The position numbers were made by a program, and so were the translations under genes. This document shows positions 8,901-17,093 of a stretch of DNA of 64,000 bases, one piece after another. The stretch spans positions 83,390 to 147,389 of the forward strand of contig CAIPHK010000011.1 in the NCBI GenBank assembly GCA_903864835.1, in the 5' to 3' direction. This DNA is from an uncultured bacterium. GTDB taxonomy: Bacteria > Margulisbacteria > Marinamargulisbacteria > SXXA01. The notes beneath the pieces were generated by a model that did not search any database, was not told the origin of the DNA, and was given only the letters and a program-made list of their open reading frames with translations. Positions within the stretch are counted from its first letter, which is position 1; the number at the start of each line of letters is the position of its first letter.

Positions 8901-10946
8901 TATTTAAGCGGCACTTTTTCCGGAACGTTGAGCGCAAAATCAAGGAACGATCTCCCCCCGGAGATCAACGCCAAGTTTGAATTTTCTGACGCCACATTAT
9001 CCTTTCTTCGCGGCCAGCATATTGTGGTTGAGATCACTTCAAAAACGACGAGCCTTCATTATAAGTTTGGGGTAGAAAAGGGAGATATTGGAGGATCTCC
9101 GTTTGAATCATTCATCAGCGAAGGGACTTACCAAAACGATGGATATCTCACAATTGATCGATCAGAGGTCACGACATTAAGCGGAAAATCCCACTCAATT
9201 CTCAGCGGACGATTCCCGATGTCCGCCTACTGGAATTCGGATCACATCTCCCATCCGATGGACCTTCGGATGACCTGGGCAGGCGATGACATTAATATCC
9301 TATCTATTGTCATTCCCCACTTAAAAAAAGTGAGCAACAGTGGGTCTGTCATTCTAAGAGTGGAAGGCCCGTTGACTAACCCAATCTTTTCAACCGAAAA
9401 GGTCGACTTGGTCAACGCATCCATTTTACTCAACGAAAAAATGAGTCCGATCCAATCGCCGCTGATGATTACCGGCGGCACCTTTTCGATCAAATCCAAT
9501 AAAATCACGATTTCCGACTTGGCATTTGCTTGGAAGGGCATCGATACCCTACGACTCGGATCGTCTACTCCGGAAACCAACACGATGACCCTAAATGGCT
9601 CCATCTCGATCGATCGCTTTCAATTTATCGCGGCAGACGCCGCCGTGTTGGGCATGAATCTCGACTTTGGGAGTGCCTCTCTCTCCGTCAATTTCCCCCT
9701 CATATATCGCGGCCAAGTTGACCTTCTCTCTCTAAAAATTGTCGGCCCATACTCGATTCCCATCTCCAAAATCGCCAAAGACAAACAGCAACGGATTTCT
9801 GGCACGGAACAAGAGACCGGGCCGCTGATCAGTGGCGCGGTCCAATTTTTTGACGGAGAATTGTCCATGCCCGGCCTTGGGGAACGTCCGCTTCGCCCCA
9901 ACTTCACCCTCAACATTCGGGGTTCCATCGGCCAAAATGTCCGATTGGTAGGCAGCCTGGTGGGTGAGGGCATCCTTGCCGACGTCGCCAACCGCTTCGA
10001 CCTCTCACTGGCGGAAACGGTATCGCCAGTCATTATGTCAGGGACGCTGAACGCCCCTAAGATCCAAAATCCAGTGGTGGTTTCAACGGGGTACATCAAC
10101 CTTTTGAACCGACAGTTTGAAATCCTATCTATCGACCGCCAACGCGACTATTTTAGAAGTAACCAATATAAAATTCATAACAATACGGTCGAGTTCCAAG
10201 CCGACTATTCATCGTACAAGAGCCGAATGATTCCTCAGTTAAATATCACCGCTTTAACGGTGATTGAGCCGTTGGTTACCCCGACCAACAACGCTGTCGG
10301 AAGTACATTTTCAACCGACGACACGACCAAATACACTCACGTCATCGTGACTGTTTTGGGATCGGTCTATAGCCTTGAAGGATTTCAATTTGATAAATAT
10401 GTGTCGACCCGGGCAGACGCTGGGGAACGGATGGAATATCGGGGCACCTATCGGTTGGGCGGCGGTTCCAATGCGGGACTGGGGGACGCCGCCGCGATCG
10501 CAAAAATATTGGCTCCAGAATTGTTGGATACGGGCACGTCCGGCGCATCGGCAGGTAACGGCCGGATTCTGACCCAATTGGGGACGGGCGCGGTCAACTA
10601 CATTTCACAATCCGCCCTGCGGGGAATTGAGCATGGATTGGCTAAAAATATTGGAGTTGATGATATCAAAATCAATTATAGTTTGGGCGACGCCGTGTTT
10701 AACAATCTATCCAATCAAACCGTCGGCGTTAGCTTGGGCAAATCGCTATTTTCCAACAAACTCTATGTCCGTGCACGGACGGACGTCGATCTCGAACGAC
10801 GAAAATATGCCAACGCCTTACAGGTCTCAGACATTGAACTCACCTACTACCTTGAAAAATATCTCTCGCTTAACTACGCCAATTTCATCGATAATGCGGG
10901 CGACTCCCGAAATCGGTACAACGTGAAGTATTCCTATGAATTTTAG
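5931..10946 (+). CDS. tamB: TamB/AsmA-like envelope lipid-transport protein
   Basis: A 1671-residue protein with one N-terminal membrane anchor (residues about 14-33, ATVTAMITIGLGIFVVV) and a very long region of beta repeats, ending in the DUF490/TamB C-terminal domain (about 1300-1671). That domain includes YRGTYRLGGGS, LTQLGTGAVNYISQSAL and NIGVDDIKINYSLGD. TamB proteins form a hydrophobic groove bridging the periplasm and moving phospholipid to the outer membrane, with an Omp85 partner. Here the partner gene follows with an 11-base overlap. Order is tamB then tamA, the reverse of Escherichia coli. Length is above the roughly 1260 residues of E. coli TamB. A run of nine C (6350-6358) lies in the coding region and could slip. 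The frame is intact throughout. Confidence 0.88.
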   Translation: MIRDLLRLNRRIRFVATVTAMITIGLGIFVVVKTAPYGIAKLIVEHELSKIFKQEIVIDEMSGNIFSVARFKGIHFKNNPQFGQPGAVLDIEEATAHYSLINVFAHRGDFAAGTHTLRLNGMIIHSHKNRLDLWNVLMILPPPDPRLKPQPLTFHGRIYIDESTIRIKDDRGWGETPAAHPFRDDINEVTGIADFKDIKNARIALSGTLGIPRSPFRIVGNLNTTNGQWAFKIQSENIPLVKWGPYVLPQTGVSLSGGSADIDVFVRSKLNPPKTEFPLWYNVDATLHRARFRLASFPIPATEIKGNIQLYNTRFKEAMPLNKIGHRQNTMVELNIHSAAIGKSPFSAVGAIALDSHTMALHLKSSALDFKSIKLLFPSLKTWKMEGTGSASLNVTGLMSSPNVAGHYTIATAKAYGFPVEELGLAIGYRNRKLTLQSFSGRVHDGPLALSASVNFQTDVPHVAAVVASTEMDMGRIGPKNGIKGRLSTRISVDGPTQRMSLDIRAVSSAGVTWMNQIIRSVMINGRILNSNDVVVDRADFWINDSTTPIHSYGLIRNWRTADFAFEAQSVVFRDIQEGRTGVGNATISGRIGALLTPKFWEAPRSTLVITANGTLSHFHIHNQPLDLAEFDITLRPTTLTVRHLSTQFGSESLTAEGEFVDGVPHHLLLKVDGFTIRDTSFLQPYIPASFKPFSGTFTGSAIIDALPHLRQSTASAILSLSASGNVQIANSIIRGQAFDKIMFVGGWDGNQLAISRALFQKNRSIISVSGKVNAQRSMALFIDTGTTIYLHDFQTILQPVMGGVDGGGQVSGSISGTFDHPNIVLNLDFYKMEFGGIQFRSIHGIFGLDDRKLIAKNLIIRPKEGQFDISGYFNLATFLSKDPIPLDYDLQLGVSPMGLDVFSELVESIRREWLARFTSDTVASEAVVRNSNVTVRPKANPFIVSDTGFSVPVPLLYSPASEDHSLGVLNRVKVLQKYSQYTGDIGLSSYLSGTFSGTLSAKSRNDLPPEINAKFEFSDATLSFLRGQHIVVEITSKTTSLHYKFGVEKGDIGGSPFESFISEGTYQNDGYLTIDRSEVTTLSGKSHSILSGRFPMSAYWNSDHISHPMDLRMTWAGDDINILSIVIPHLKKVSNSGSVILRVEGPLTNPIFSTEKVDLVNASILLNEKMSPIQSPLMITGGTFSIKSNKITISDLAFAWKGIDTLRLGSSTPETNTMTLNGSISIDRFQFIAADAAVLGMNLDFGSASLSVNFPLIYRGQVDLLSLKIVGPYSIPISKIAKDKQQRISGTEQETGPLISGAVQFFDGELSMPGLGERPLRPNFTLNIRGSIGQNVRLVGSLVGEGILADVANRFDLSLAETVSPVIMSGTLNAPKIQNPVVVSTGYINLLNRQFEILSIDRQRDYFRSNQYKIHNNTVEFQADYSSYKSRMIPQLNITALTVIEPLVTPTNNAVGSTFSTDDTTKYTHVIVTVLGSVYSLEGFQFDKYVSTRADAGERMEYRGTYRLGGGSNAGLGDAAAIAKILAPELLDTGTSGASAGNGRILTQLGTGAVNYISQSALRGIEHGLAKNIGVDDIKINYSLGDAVFNNLSNQTVGVSLGKSLFSNKLYVRARTDVDLERRKYANALQVSDIELTYYLEKYLSLNYANFIDNAGDSRNRYNVKYSYEF

Positions 10947-12672
10947 GCGCGTGGGGGCCCTATTTTTGGCCATCGCTGGCCTCTGGTCCGGAACCGTTCT
11001 GGCCGCCACCTTTTCGAAAGAACGGCTTATCGACGATATTCGCTACGATAGCCTAACATCTCCATCGAGCTCAATTCTTCCCAAAATCGCGTCGCTCAAC
11101 AGCAAAATTGGGCAACGTGTCCAGGACAGCTTGGTGTTCCAAGACATCAACTTTCTGTATTTAACGGGGAATTTCAAAACGGTTGAGGCGCTTCCGACAA
11201 CAATATCTGGCAATCAGCTTATTTTATTCTTTAAGGTTCAGGAATATCCCACGGTTAACGAAATCAAAGTATTTGGTGCCTCGGCTATCTCTCAGAATAT
11301 CCTGATAAATCTCTCCCCCCTATCCAAAGGAGATGTGATGAACACGGTGCAACTCCAAAAATACAAAGACGATATTGAAACGCTTTATCACACCAGGGGG
11401 TATGACCTTGCCCAAGTGTTACAGATCGTTTTTACCCCCTCTAGAGATGTCGTCATTGACGTGACCGAGGGCGAGCTTAGCAGCATCGAAATTCACGGAG
11501 TATCCCCCAACCTCATCCCGGTGGCTCTTCGCGAGATCAAGTCGCGTCCTGGTGGCCATTTTAATACCCGTCGATTACGAGAGGATCGGGAACGGCTGCT
11601 TAAACTGGGATACTTTTCGGATGTCGAATCCCCCCATTTGGAAGACAGCCTGGACCATCGACGGGTCAAAGTCATTTTCAACACACACCCGCGCAAGACC
11701 AACGCATTCGATGCCGGATTGGAATACTATGAACAAAAAGGCGAGCAGCCTCTCACCGGGTTTCTCCGCACGGATCTTCGCCATTTGGGAATACCCAGCG
11801 ATCTAACAAGTATTAAAATTCAAGCCGCTTGGGACACGGCACCGTACATTCAAGGATACGCCGCGCGATACACTCAGCCATGGATCTTTAATGCCATTCC
11901 GGTATCGTTCTCAACGGGCATTTGGTCTGAGACTCTAAATGAGTTCCTCACACGAGACCGGAATAGCGTCAGCCGTGCCACCTTTTCCAATCAACGGGTT
12001 GGAACCGATGTCGAATTTACATATCCAGTATTCGACGAACTCAGCCTGTCACTCCGTGGGAAATCAGAATCGGTTTTCCCCGATGAAACCAGTGGGATAT
12101 CAAATTACGATATTCACTCACTGTCACTTAAAATGGATTATCGACTCCTTAAAAATGTTCCAAATCCTCGAACGGGCATCTACACGATCAACATGATTGA
12201 ACTGGGCGGAAATTTGGCGGGGATCAACCTCGGTGGCCTCTCATTTACTCGGATCGTTTCGACACTGGCCGGATTTATGGAAGTGAGCTCTCCAGGCATT
12301 CTTGCAGCGCGCGTCACCGTTGGCGTGTTTCGGCCGGACACAGGCACATCAACCACGTTTGAAAGTGAAGGATTCGACCTCGGCGGACCGAACACAATTC
12401 GGGGTTACAAGGAAACCTTCCCAATATTTGTCGGCAACAAAGAAATCTTGCTTAACCTGGAATATCGTCACGACCTCACCGACACCCTCCAAGGCGTCCT
12501 CTTTTGGGATACCGGAGAAGCCTTTTCAAGCGGCTGGCCCACGTCGACTAACGGGTTCGTCAGCGGCTACGGTGTCGGCATCCGATTTTATACTCCGGTC
12601 GGCCCGTTGCGACTGGATATTGCACAAGGGGAGGCCTTGATTCTTCATTTTGGACTGGGACAGACTTTTTAG
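10936..12672 (+). CDS. tamA: Omp85-family outer-membrane protein, TamA-like
   Basis: A 578-residue outer-membrane assembly protein. It has a signal peptide (VGALFLAIAGLWSGTVLA), then about three POTRA-like domains (residues about 30-245; for example VNEIKVFGASAISQNILINL and SIEIHGVSPNLIP with LKLGYFSDV). A 16-strand barrel follows, with the family signature FDLGGPNTIRGYKE near residue 480 and a terminal phenylalanine. Three POTRA domains and this length match TamA (577 in E. coli) better than BamA (five POTRA, about 800). The partner TamB is encoded just upstream and overlaps. If the genome has no other Omp85, this could also serve as its BamA; the window cannot settle that. Confidence 0.88.
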   Translation: MNFRRVGALFLAIAGLWSGTVLAATFSKERLIDDIRYDSLTSPSSSILPKIASLNSKIGQRVQDSLVFQDINFLYLTGNFKTVEALPTTISGNQLILFFKVQEYPTVNEIKVFGASAISQNILINLSPLSKGDVMNTVQLQKYKDDIETLYHTRGYDLAQVLQIVFTPSRDVVIDVTEGELSSIEIHGVSPNLIPVALREIKSRPGGHFNTRRLREDRERLLKLGYFSDVESPHLEDSLDHRRVKVIFNTHPRKTNAFDAGLEYYEQKGEQPLTGFLRTDLRHLGIPSDLTSIKIQAAWDTAPYIQGYAARYTQPWIFNAIPVSFSTGIWSETLNEFLTRDRNSVSRATFSNQRVGTDVEFTYPVFDELSLSLRGKSESVFPDETSGISNYDIHSLSLKMDYRLLKNVPNPRTGIYTINMIELGGNLAGINLGGLSFTRIVSTLAGFMEVSSPGILAARVTVGVFRPDTGTSTTFESEGFDLGGPNTIRGYKETFPIFVGNKEILLNLEYRHDLTDTLQGVLFWDTGEAFSSGWPTSTNGFVSGYGVGIRFYTPVGPLRLDIAQGEALILHFGLGQTF

Positions 12673-12697
12673 CTGGCCATCCCAATCCCAATCCCGG

Positions 12698-12703
12698 TAT
12701 AAT
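12698..12703 (+). promoter_or_regulatory. possible -10 box for the thioredoxin operon
   Basis: A perfect TATAAT stands 47 bases before the thioredoxin start, in the 78-base gap after the TamA-like gene. No recognisable -35 box lies 16-18 bases upstream, so this is a weak call. A short palindrome (AGTGG / CCACT, 12715-12727) lies in the would-be leader. Confidence 0.35.
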
Positions 12704-12750
12704 TTGATTCTCCGAGTGGGTACCACTTGGTCTAATAGAAGGAGTGTAAT

Positions 12751-13074
12751 ATGGGTGTAACCTCAGTCACTGACTCAAATTTTGACGCGGAAGTATTAAA
12801 GTCTAATCGCCCTGTATTGGTCGACTTTTGGGCCGAATGGTGTGGGCCATGCCGAATGCTCGCCCCAGTAATCGAAAGCATTTCAGAAAAATATTCGTCG
12901 AAACTCAAAGTCGTAAAACTCGACACCGACGAAAACCAGGTGACCGCCCAGCAATCTGAAATCACTGGAATTCCATGTTGTATTCTTTTTAAAAACGGCA
13001 GCGAAATTGCCCGATTTACCGGATATCGCCCATTAGCGGCGTTTGAAGCGGAACTCATCAAGCACATTGGATAA
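12751..13074 (+). CDS. trxA: thioredoxin
   Basis: A 107-residue cytoplasmic thioredoxin, the general disulfide reductase, of the usual length. The active site is WCGPC (Trp30-Cys34), with DFWAEW before it and the cis-proline loop ITGIP (Pro75) after it. The cis-proline is followed by two cysteines (Cys76, Cys77) where thioredoxins usually have Thr-Leu or similar, which is odd and could affect partner choice or allow a second disulfide. A good AAGGAG box (12739-12744) sets the start. It is the first gene of a long overlapping plus-strand run to 22116. The next gene starts inside its last 32 bases. Confidence 0.95.
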   Translation: MGVTSVTDSNFDAEVLKSNRPVLVDFWAEWCGPCRMLAPVIESISEKYSSKLKVVKLDTDENQVTAQQSEITGIPCCILFKNGSEIARFTGYRPLAAFEAELIKHIG

Positions 13075-13678
13075 TTCCCAAGCGGACGAGGACCGATTTT
13101 TGTCTTTTATGGAGACGGGGGACGAGGAAAGTCTCTCCCCCGCGGACCGGCTAACATTACTCCATGTCAAAGTCCCCCAAATGAGGAACCTCCCACCGGC
13201 CGATTTAGCCTTTCTAATCAGAACGTTGCGAGGATCAGAGCACAAACTAGCAATTGACGCAGCAACCATCCTCACCCACTGCGACGATACCGTCTTAGCC
13301 CAACTAATCGCCGCCTACCCCCATACCGTCCAAGTCGTTCAGCGTACAATTCTGGCGCTCTTGGCCGGTATTGATTCCGAAGTCGCCGTTCGGTTTCTAT
13401 TTGAGTTATTACAAAGATCCAGTGACGAACGACAAGTTCATTACATCACGGTCTGTTTGGCTAAAAGCAATTATTCCATCTTTACCATTGTCTTTTTTTC
13501 ATTGCCCACCGCTAGCCTCCGCTATCGGGTACGACTTCAAGGACTCCTCCGAATGAAAGGATTGGAGTACGCCACACCGTTTCTCATCGCACTCCCGACA
13601 ATTCCTGACATCGAATTCTTTGAGGACACGTACGGGATCGACGAAATCCGAGCCATTGAACAAGGTAAAACCAGATGA
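13043..13678 (+). CDS. predicted helical protein, HEAT-repeat-like, function unknown
   Basis: A 211-residue protein that I do not recognise. It has no signal peptide or membrane segment. The middle (residues about 50-150) consists of regular amphipathic helices such as LAFLIRTLRGSEHKLAIDAA, ILALLAGIDSEVAVRFLFELL and DERQVHYITVCLA, spaced as in HEAT or Armadillo repeats. An adaptor or scaffold role is therefore possible. It overlaps thioredoxin by 32 bases and the serpin by 4 (ATGA), so it is translationally coupled to both. The start is uncertain: a TTG at 13067, overlapping the thioredoxin stop, would also fit. Confidence 0.65.
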   Translation: MKRNSSSTLDNSQADEDRFLSFMETGDEESLSPADRLTLLHVKVPQMRNLPPADLAFLIRTLRGSEHKLAIDAATILTHCDDTVLAQLIAAYPHTVQVVQRTILALLAGIDSEVAVRFLFELLQRSSDERQVHYITVCLAKSNYSIFTIVFFSLPTASLRYRVRLQGLLRMKGLEYATPFLIALPTIPDIEFFEDTYGIDEIRAIEQGKTR

Positions 13679-14874
13679 CCTCCCGACCCTGGAGATGGGG
13701 ACTTGGCCTGATCGTCATTCTGACAACAACCATACCCATCTACAGTGCCGTGGTGGACGACCTCATCACGAAGAGCAATTCATTTGGACAACAGTTAGTC
13801 AGCCAAGCGGCGTCTCAAAGACCCACCGCAAATTGTGTCATTGCCCCCCCCAGCCTCATGGTGACATTGGGGATCATTGGCGCAGGCACCGCCGGAAAAA
13901 CCCGGACCGAGTGGCAGGCCGCGTTGGGACTTTCTCGTCGAAAATCGACTGATATCGGGCGCGGTTTCTCTCTGCTTCATTCATTACTTACCGACCCCAC
14001 ATTTGACGTCACATTTACGACATTTGATTCCATATGGATCAGCGCTGAGACCCACCCACTCGACTCATATATTAAATACAACGCCGAGTTTTTTGACACT
14101 GAGGTCCAACGCATCAATTTTCGATCGACCGACACGTTACCCACCATCCAAAAATGGGTGGCATCAAAAACAAATCACATGATTCGTGACTTTCCGCCCA
14201 GAATTGATCCTGCCACTTCGTTACTAATACTCAACACCCTCTATTTTAAGGGAGATTGGCAATTTCCATTTAACCCCAAGAAGAGCGACGAGCGCCTATT
14301 TATATCTCCCGTCCTTCCGCCCAAAAAAACCCGATTCATGATTCAAACCGGCCAGTTTCAATTTGCCGAAACCCAAGAAGTGCAAGCGATAATTCTACCG
14401 TATGGAGACGGTCGATTTGAGTTGGTAATCGTTGCCCCACGCCGTTGGGACCCCAGTCATTTGCCCTGGCATTGGTTATCCACCGACACCGCGGATTCCT
14501 TTGAAAATACGCAGGTCACACTCGTCATGCCAAAGTTTACATTCACCGCTAAAACACCCTTACGACAAAGCCTGTCAAACAATGGGTTTCAAGGACTATT
14601 TTCACCCCATGCGAATTTTGCCGCTATCGGACCTAATATTCGATTGTCCGACCTGTTACAACAGGTGGTGATTTCCATTGACGAAACGGGAACCCGCGCC
14701 GCTGCGGTTACTGGCGGGCTCTTTACCGCAACCGCATTGGCTAAAACGACGCCTGCATCGTTAACGCTCACTCGCCCCTTTTTATATGCACTTCGTGATA
14801 CCATTAGCGGCCTATATTTATTTGTGGGGACCTATGTTTACCCCGAGGAAATCAACTATGTATCCCAAAATTAA
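13675..14874 (+). CDS. secreted serpin (protease inhibitor)
   Basis: A 399-residue serpin, a suicide inhibitor of serine or cysteine proteases. An N-terminal hydrophobic signal (LGLIVILTTTIPIYSA) indicates export to the periplasm or beyond. Family landmarks are CVIAPPSLMVTLGIIGAGTAG near the start, NTLYFKGDWQFPF in the middle and the C-terminal RPFLYALRDTISGLYLFVG. The reactive-centre loop spans about residues 337-369. Its hinge ETGTRAAAVTG has the small residues expected of an inhibitory serpin. The loop is about 4 residues longer than in antitrypsin, so P1 is ambiguous: Thr353 counted from the hinge, Lys357 counted from the distal RPF. It overlaps its neighbours by 4 and 17 bases. Bacterial serpins are uncommon; the target protease is unknown. 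Confidence 0.92.
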   Translation: MTSRPWRWGLGLIVILTTTIPIYSAVVDDLITKSNSFGQQLVSQAASQRPTANCVIAPPSLMVTLGIIGAGTAGKTRTEWQAALGLSRRKSTDIGRGFSLLHSLLTDPTFDVTFTTFDSIWISAETHPLDSYIKYNAEFFDTEVQRINFRSTDTLPTIQKWVASKTNHMIRDFPPRIDPATSLLILNTLYFKGDWQFPFNPKKSDERLFISPVLPPKKTRFMIQTGQFQFAETQEVQAIILPYGDGRFELVIVAPRRWDPSHLPWHWLSTDTADSFENTQVTLVMPKFTFTAKTPLRQSLSNNGFQGLFSPHANFAAIGPNIRLSDLLQQVVISIDETGTRAAAVTGGLFTATALAKTTPASLTLTRPFLYALRDTISGLYLFVGTYVYPEEINYVSQN

Positions 14875-15610
14875 TGGAAAAATAGCACTAATCACCGGAG
14901 CCACCCGAGGCTTTGGACGCGCGATCGCATTGCGGCTGGCCGCTGAAGGGGCCACAATCATCGTCAATTACCGCCGCAGCATGACAGAGGCGAGTGAGGT
15001 CGTCGCCGAAATCGAAAAAATGGGCGGAACGGCCGTTGCGATCCGAGCCGATATGGGCGACGAGGATAAAGTCACCGCAATGATGACCCAAATCCAGGCC
15101 CAGTTTCCTCGGTTGGATATCGTCATTGCCAATGCCTCATTCGGAATTCCAGGAACATTAATGGCGGCCAAGTCCAAATATTGGGACATTACGATGAACG
15201 CCACCGCAAAATCGCTATTATTACTCGCCCTTCACTGCGCCCCAATGATGACCAATGGGGGGCACCTTACGGTGGTCACCAGTTATGGACATCTCCGTAT
15301 TTTGCCGGGATACGGAGTCGTTGGTCCCGCCAAAGGCGCCGTCGACGCATTAACCAAGTCACTGGCAGTCGAACTCGCGCCACGGGGCATCATCGTCAAC
15401 GGAGTCATGCCTGGATTATCGCCCACCAAGTCACTACTTGCGGTTCCTGGCGCTGCCGAGTCCATTGAATCCGTCACCGCCCAAACGCCAATGGGACGAC
15501 TGATTCGCCCCGATGAGGTGGCCGACATCGTCGCATTTTTAGTGTCCGGCCAGGCCAACATGATTATTGGCCAGCTCATCATCGCAGACGGTGGCGCCAT
15601 TTTGATGTGA
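14858..15610 (+). CDS. fabL: FabL-type enoyl-ACP reductase (SDR family)
   Basis: A 250-residue short-chain dehydrogenase, most like Bacillus FabL, the NADPH-dependent enoyl-[ACP] reductase that finishes each fatty-acid elongation cycle. The cofactor loop TGATRGFG is at residues 13-20. The catalytic pair is Tyr152 and Lys159, a Y-x6-K spacing used by FabI and FabL, not the Y-x3-K of ordinary SDRs. Further FabL-like stretches are VDALTKSLAVELAPRGIIVN and MIIGQLIIADGG. I start at the ATG at 14858, with a GAGGAA box 7 bases upstream; the longer reading to 14786 lies inside the serpin gene. It overlaps the serpin by 17 bases and folC by 4 (GTGA). Ordinary ketoacyl reductase activity is the alternative, but the active-site spacing argues against it. 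Confidence 0.85.
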   Translation: MYPKINGKIALITGATRGFGRAIALRLAAEGATIIVNYRRSMTEASEVVAEIEKMGGTAVAIRADMGDEDKVTAMMTQIQAQFPRLDIVIANASFGIPGTLMAAKSKYWDITMNATAKSLLLLALHCAPMMTNGGHLTVVTSYGHLRILPGYGVVGPAKGAVDALTKSLAVELAPRGIIVNGVMPGLSPTKSLLAVPGAAESIESVTAQTPMGRLIRPDEVADIVAFLVSGQANMIIGQLIIADGGAILM

Positions 15611-16788
15611 GTGCCTATTCCGAGGCCATTGAACATCTTCAGCAGGCGGTTGCACGCAGAGGGATTCATTACTCCCTCGACCGTCTTGCTGCGCCGTTAG
15701 CGACGCTAGGCAACCCTCATTTGACCCTGCCACCGGTGATTCATGTGGCGGGAACCAACGGCAAGGGATCCACTACGACATTGATGACCTCCGCGCTCCG
15801 CGCCTGTGGATTAAAAGTGGGAACCTATATGTCGCCGCATCTTTTATCCTACTGTGAACGAATGGCAATCGATGGCACACCGATATCAGAGGATAATTTT
15901 TGCAGGTACCTCCAGATGGCTATCGCCGCGTCCCCCACCGATATCTCTTCGGAATTTGAACTTCTCACCTTAATGGCCTTTCGATATTTTGCGGATACCC
16001 ATCCTGATGTACTCATCGTTGAAACAGGCCTGGGAGGTCGGCTCGATGCCACCAATGTGGTTCAACCTGCACTATCGGTCCTCACCCCCATCGGGATGGA
16101 TCATCAGGACATTCTCGGATCGGATTTATCGAGTATCGCCGCCGAAAAATCAGGCATTATTAAATTTGGAATACCGGTCATATCCGCACAACAACCCGAC
16201 GACGCAAAACGGGTGATCGACGCCACTGCGACAACCCGCCAAACCACCGTCTCCTACATATCCCCCTGGGCCGCACTTCCTACTGGATTCCGACTGAAGG
16301 CCGACTATCAAAAACAAAACGCGGCGGTGGCCGAGGCCGCCGTTACCACTCTATTATCTCAGATCGGCCATCCAATATTGGGGATCTCACAGGGTCTTTC
16401 TGACGCATTTATTTGGGGCAGATTCACTCAATATCGGTGGGACACCACCACCATCACCATTGACGGTGCCCACAACCCCCATGGGTTATCTGCATTATTC
16501 GAAACGATCCCCTGCCCCACCACCCTATGGATGGGAATGTTGCGTACAAAACCCCTCGCCGAGAGTCTGGCGACCATTCCTCAGTCCGTACAGACCCTTT
16601 TCGTCTATTGTCCAGATCCAAACCGATGGTACACACCGCAAGATTATCGAGAGCTCACCCACCTTCTGGTGACAGAAGCCTCTGTCACTGACTCCCTGCC
16701 CGGGCACGATAGCGACATCCTAATCACCGGATCCCTCTACTTTATTGCCACACTGCGTCCCTTGTTTGCTACACTGACACCCCTATGA
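15607..16788 (+). CDS. folC: folylpolyglutamate/dihydrofolate synthase
   Basis: A 393-residue Mur-ligase-fold enzyme that adds glutamate to dihydropteroate or folates using ATP. The ATP loop is VIHVAGTNGKGSTTTLM, followed by VGTYMSPHLLSYCERM (folate binding), VETGLGGRLDATN, the SVLTPIGMDHQDILG block, AAEKSGIIK and DGAHNPHG. All are FolC signatures. The start is a GTG overlapping the FabL stop by 4 bases; the stop overlaps the FtsL start by 4. Length is slightly below the usual 420, the C-terminal domain being compact. Confidence 0.95.
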   Translation: MSAYSEAIEHLQQAVARRGIHYSLDRLAAPLATLGNPHLTLPPVIHVAGTNGKGSTTTLMTSALRACGLKVGTYMSPHLLSYCERMAIDGTPISEDNFCRYLQMAIAASPTDISSEFELLTLMAFRYFADTHPDVLIVETGLGGRLDATNVVQPALSVLTPIGMDHQDILGSDLSSIAAEKSGIIKFGIPVISAQQPDDAKRVIDATATTRQTTVSYISPWAALPTGFRLKADYQKQNAAVAEAAVTTLLSQIGHPILGISQGLSDAFIWGRFTQYRWDTTTITIDGAHNPHGLSALFETIPCPTTLWMGMLRTKPLAESLATIPQSVQTLFVYCPDPNRWYTPQDYRELTHLLVTEASVTDSLPGHDSDILITGSLYFIATLRPLFATLTPL

Positions 16789-17093
16789 CTATTCGCCGGG
16801 TCCGCCTTCGATTTTATGTCACAATTTACACTGCCACCGCGGTTCTCGCCGTTATCGGCCTTGCAATTAATATTCAAACCATCCCTATCAACGAAAACAT
16901 CCAAAAACTGTCGATGCGAACCAAGGTATTTCGGGATGAAAACCAGCAATTAAAACTCAAATTGTTAAATACCACTCGGCTCGAAATCGTGGACCAAATT
17001 GCAACAGAACGCCTCTCAATGCAACCACCCGATCAGATTAGATATATCCAGGAAAAAGACAAACCCAATGTTTTCAATCACACCGCGCCTTAG
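16785..17093 (+). CDS. ftsL: FtsL-like cell-division protein
   Basis: A 102-residue bitopic protein. It has a basic N-terminus (RRVRLRFYV), one membrane helix (residues about 12-30) and then a coiled coil (IQKLSMRTKVFRDENQQLKLK). The tail ERLSMQPPDQIRYI resembles the ERLGM..P..I ending of FtsL/DivIC. FtsL joins FtsB and FtsQ and activates septal FtsWI. The call rests on this shape and on its position directly upstream of, and overlapping, the septal transpeptidase gene. The usual neighbours mraZ and mraW are absent here; folC precedes it instead. Confidence 0.8.
   Translation: MTIRRVRLRFYVTIYTATAVLAVIGLAINIQTIPINENIQKLSMRTKVFRDENQQLKLKLLNTTRLEIVDQIATERLSMQPPDQIRYIQEKDKPNVFNHTAP

Noticed and set aside
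12681..12695. Short TCCCAA-type tandem repeat before the thioredoxin gene
   Set aside because: Two to three units of low-complexity sequence; no sign of a functional repeat.
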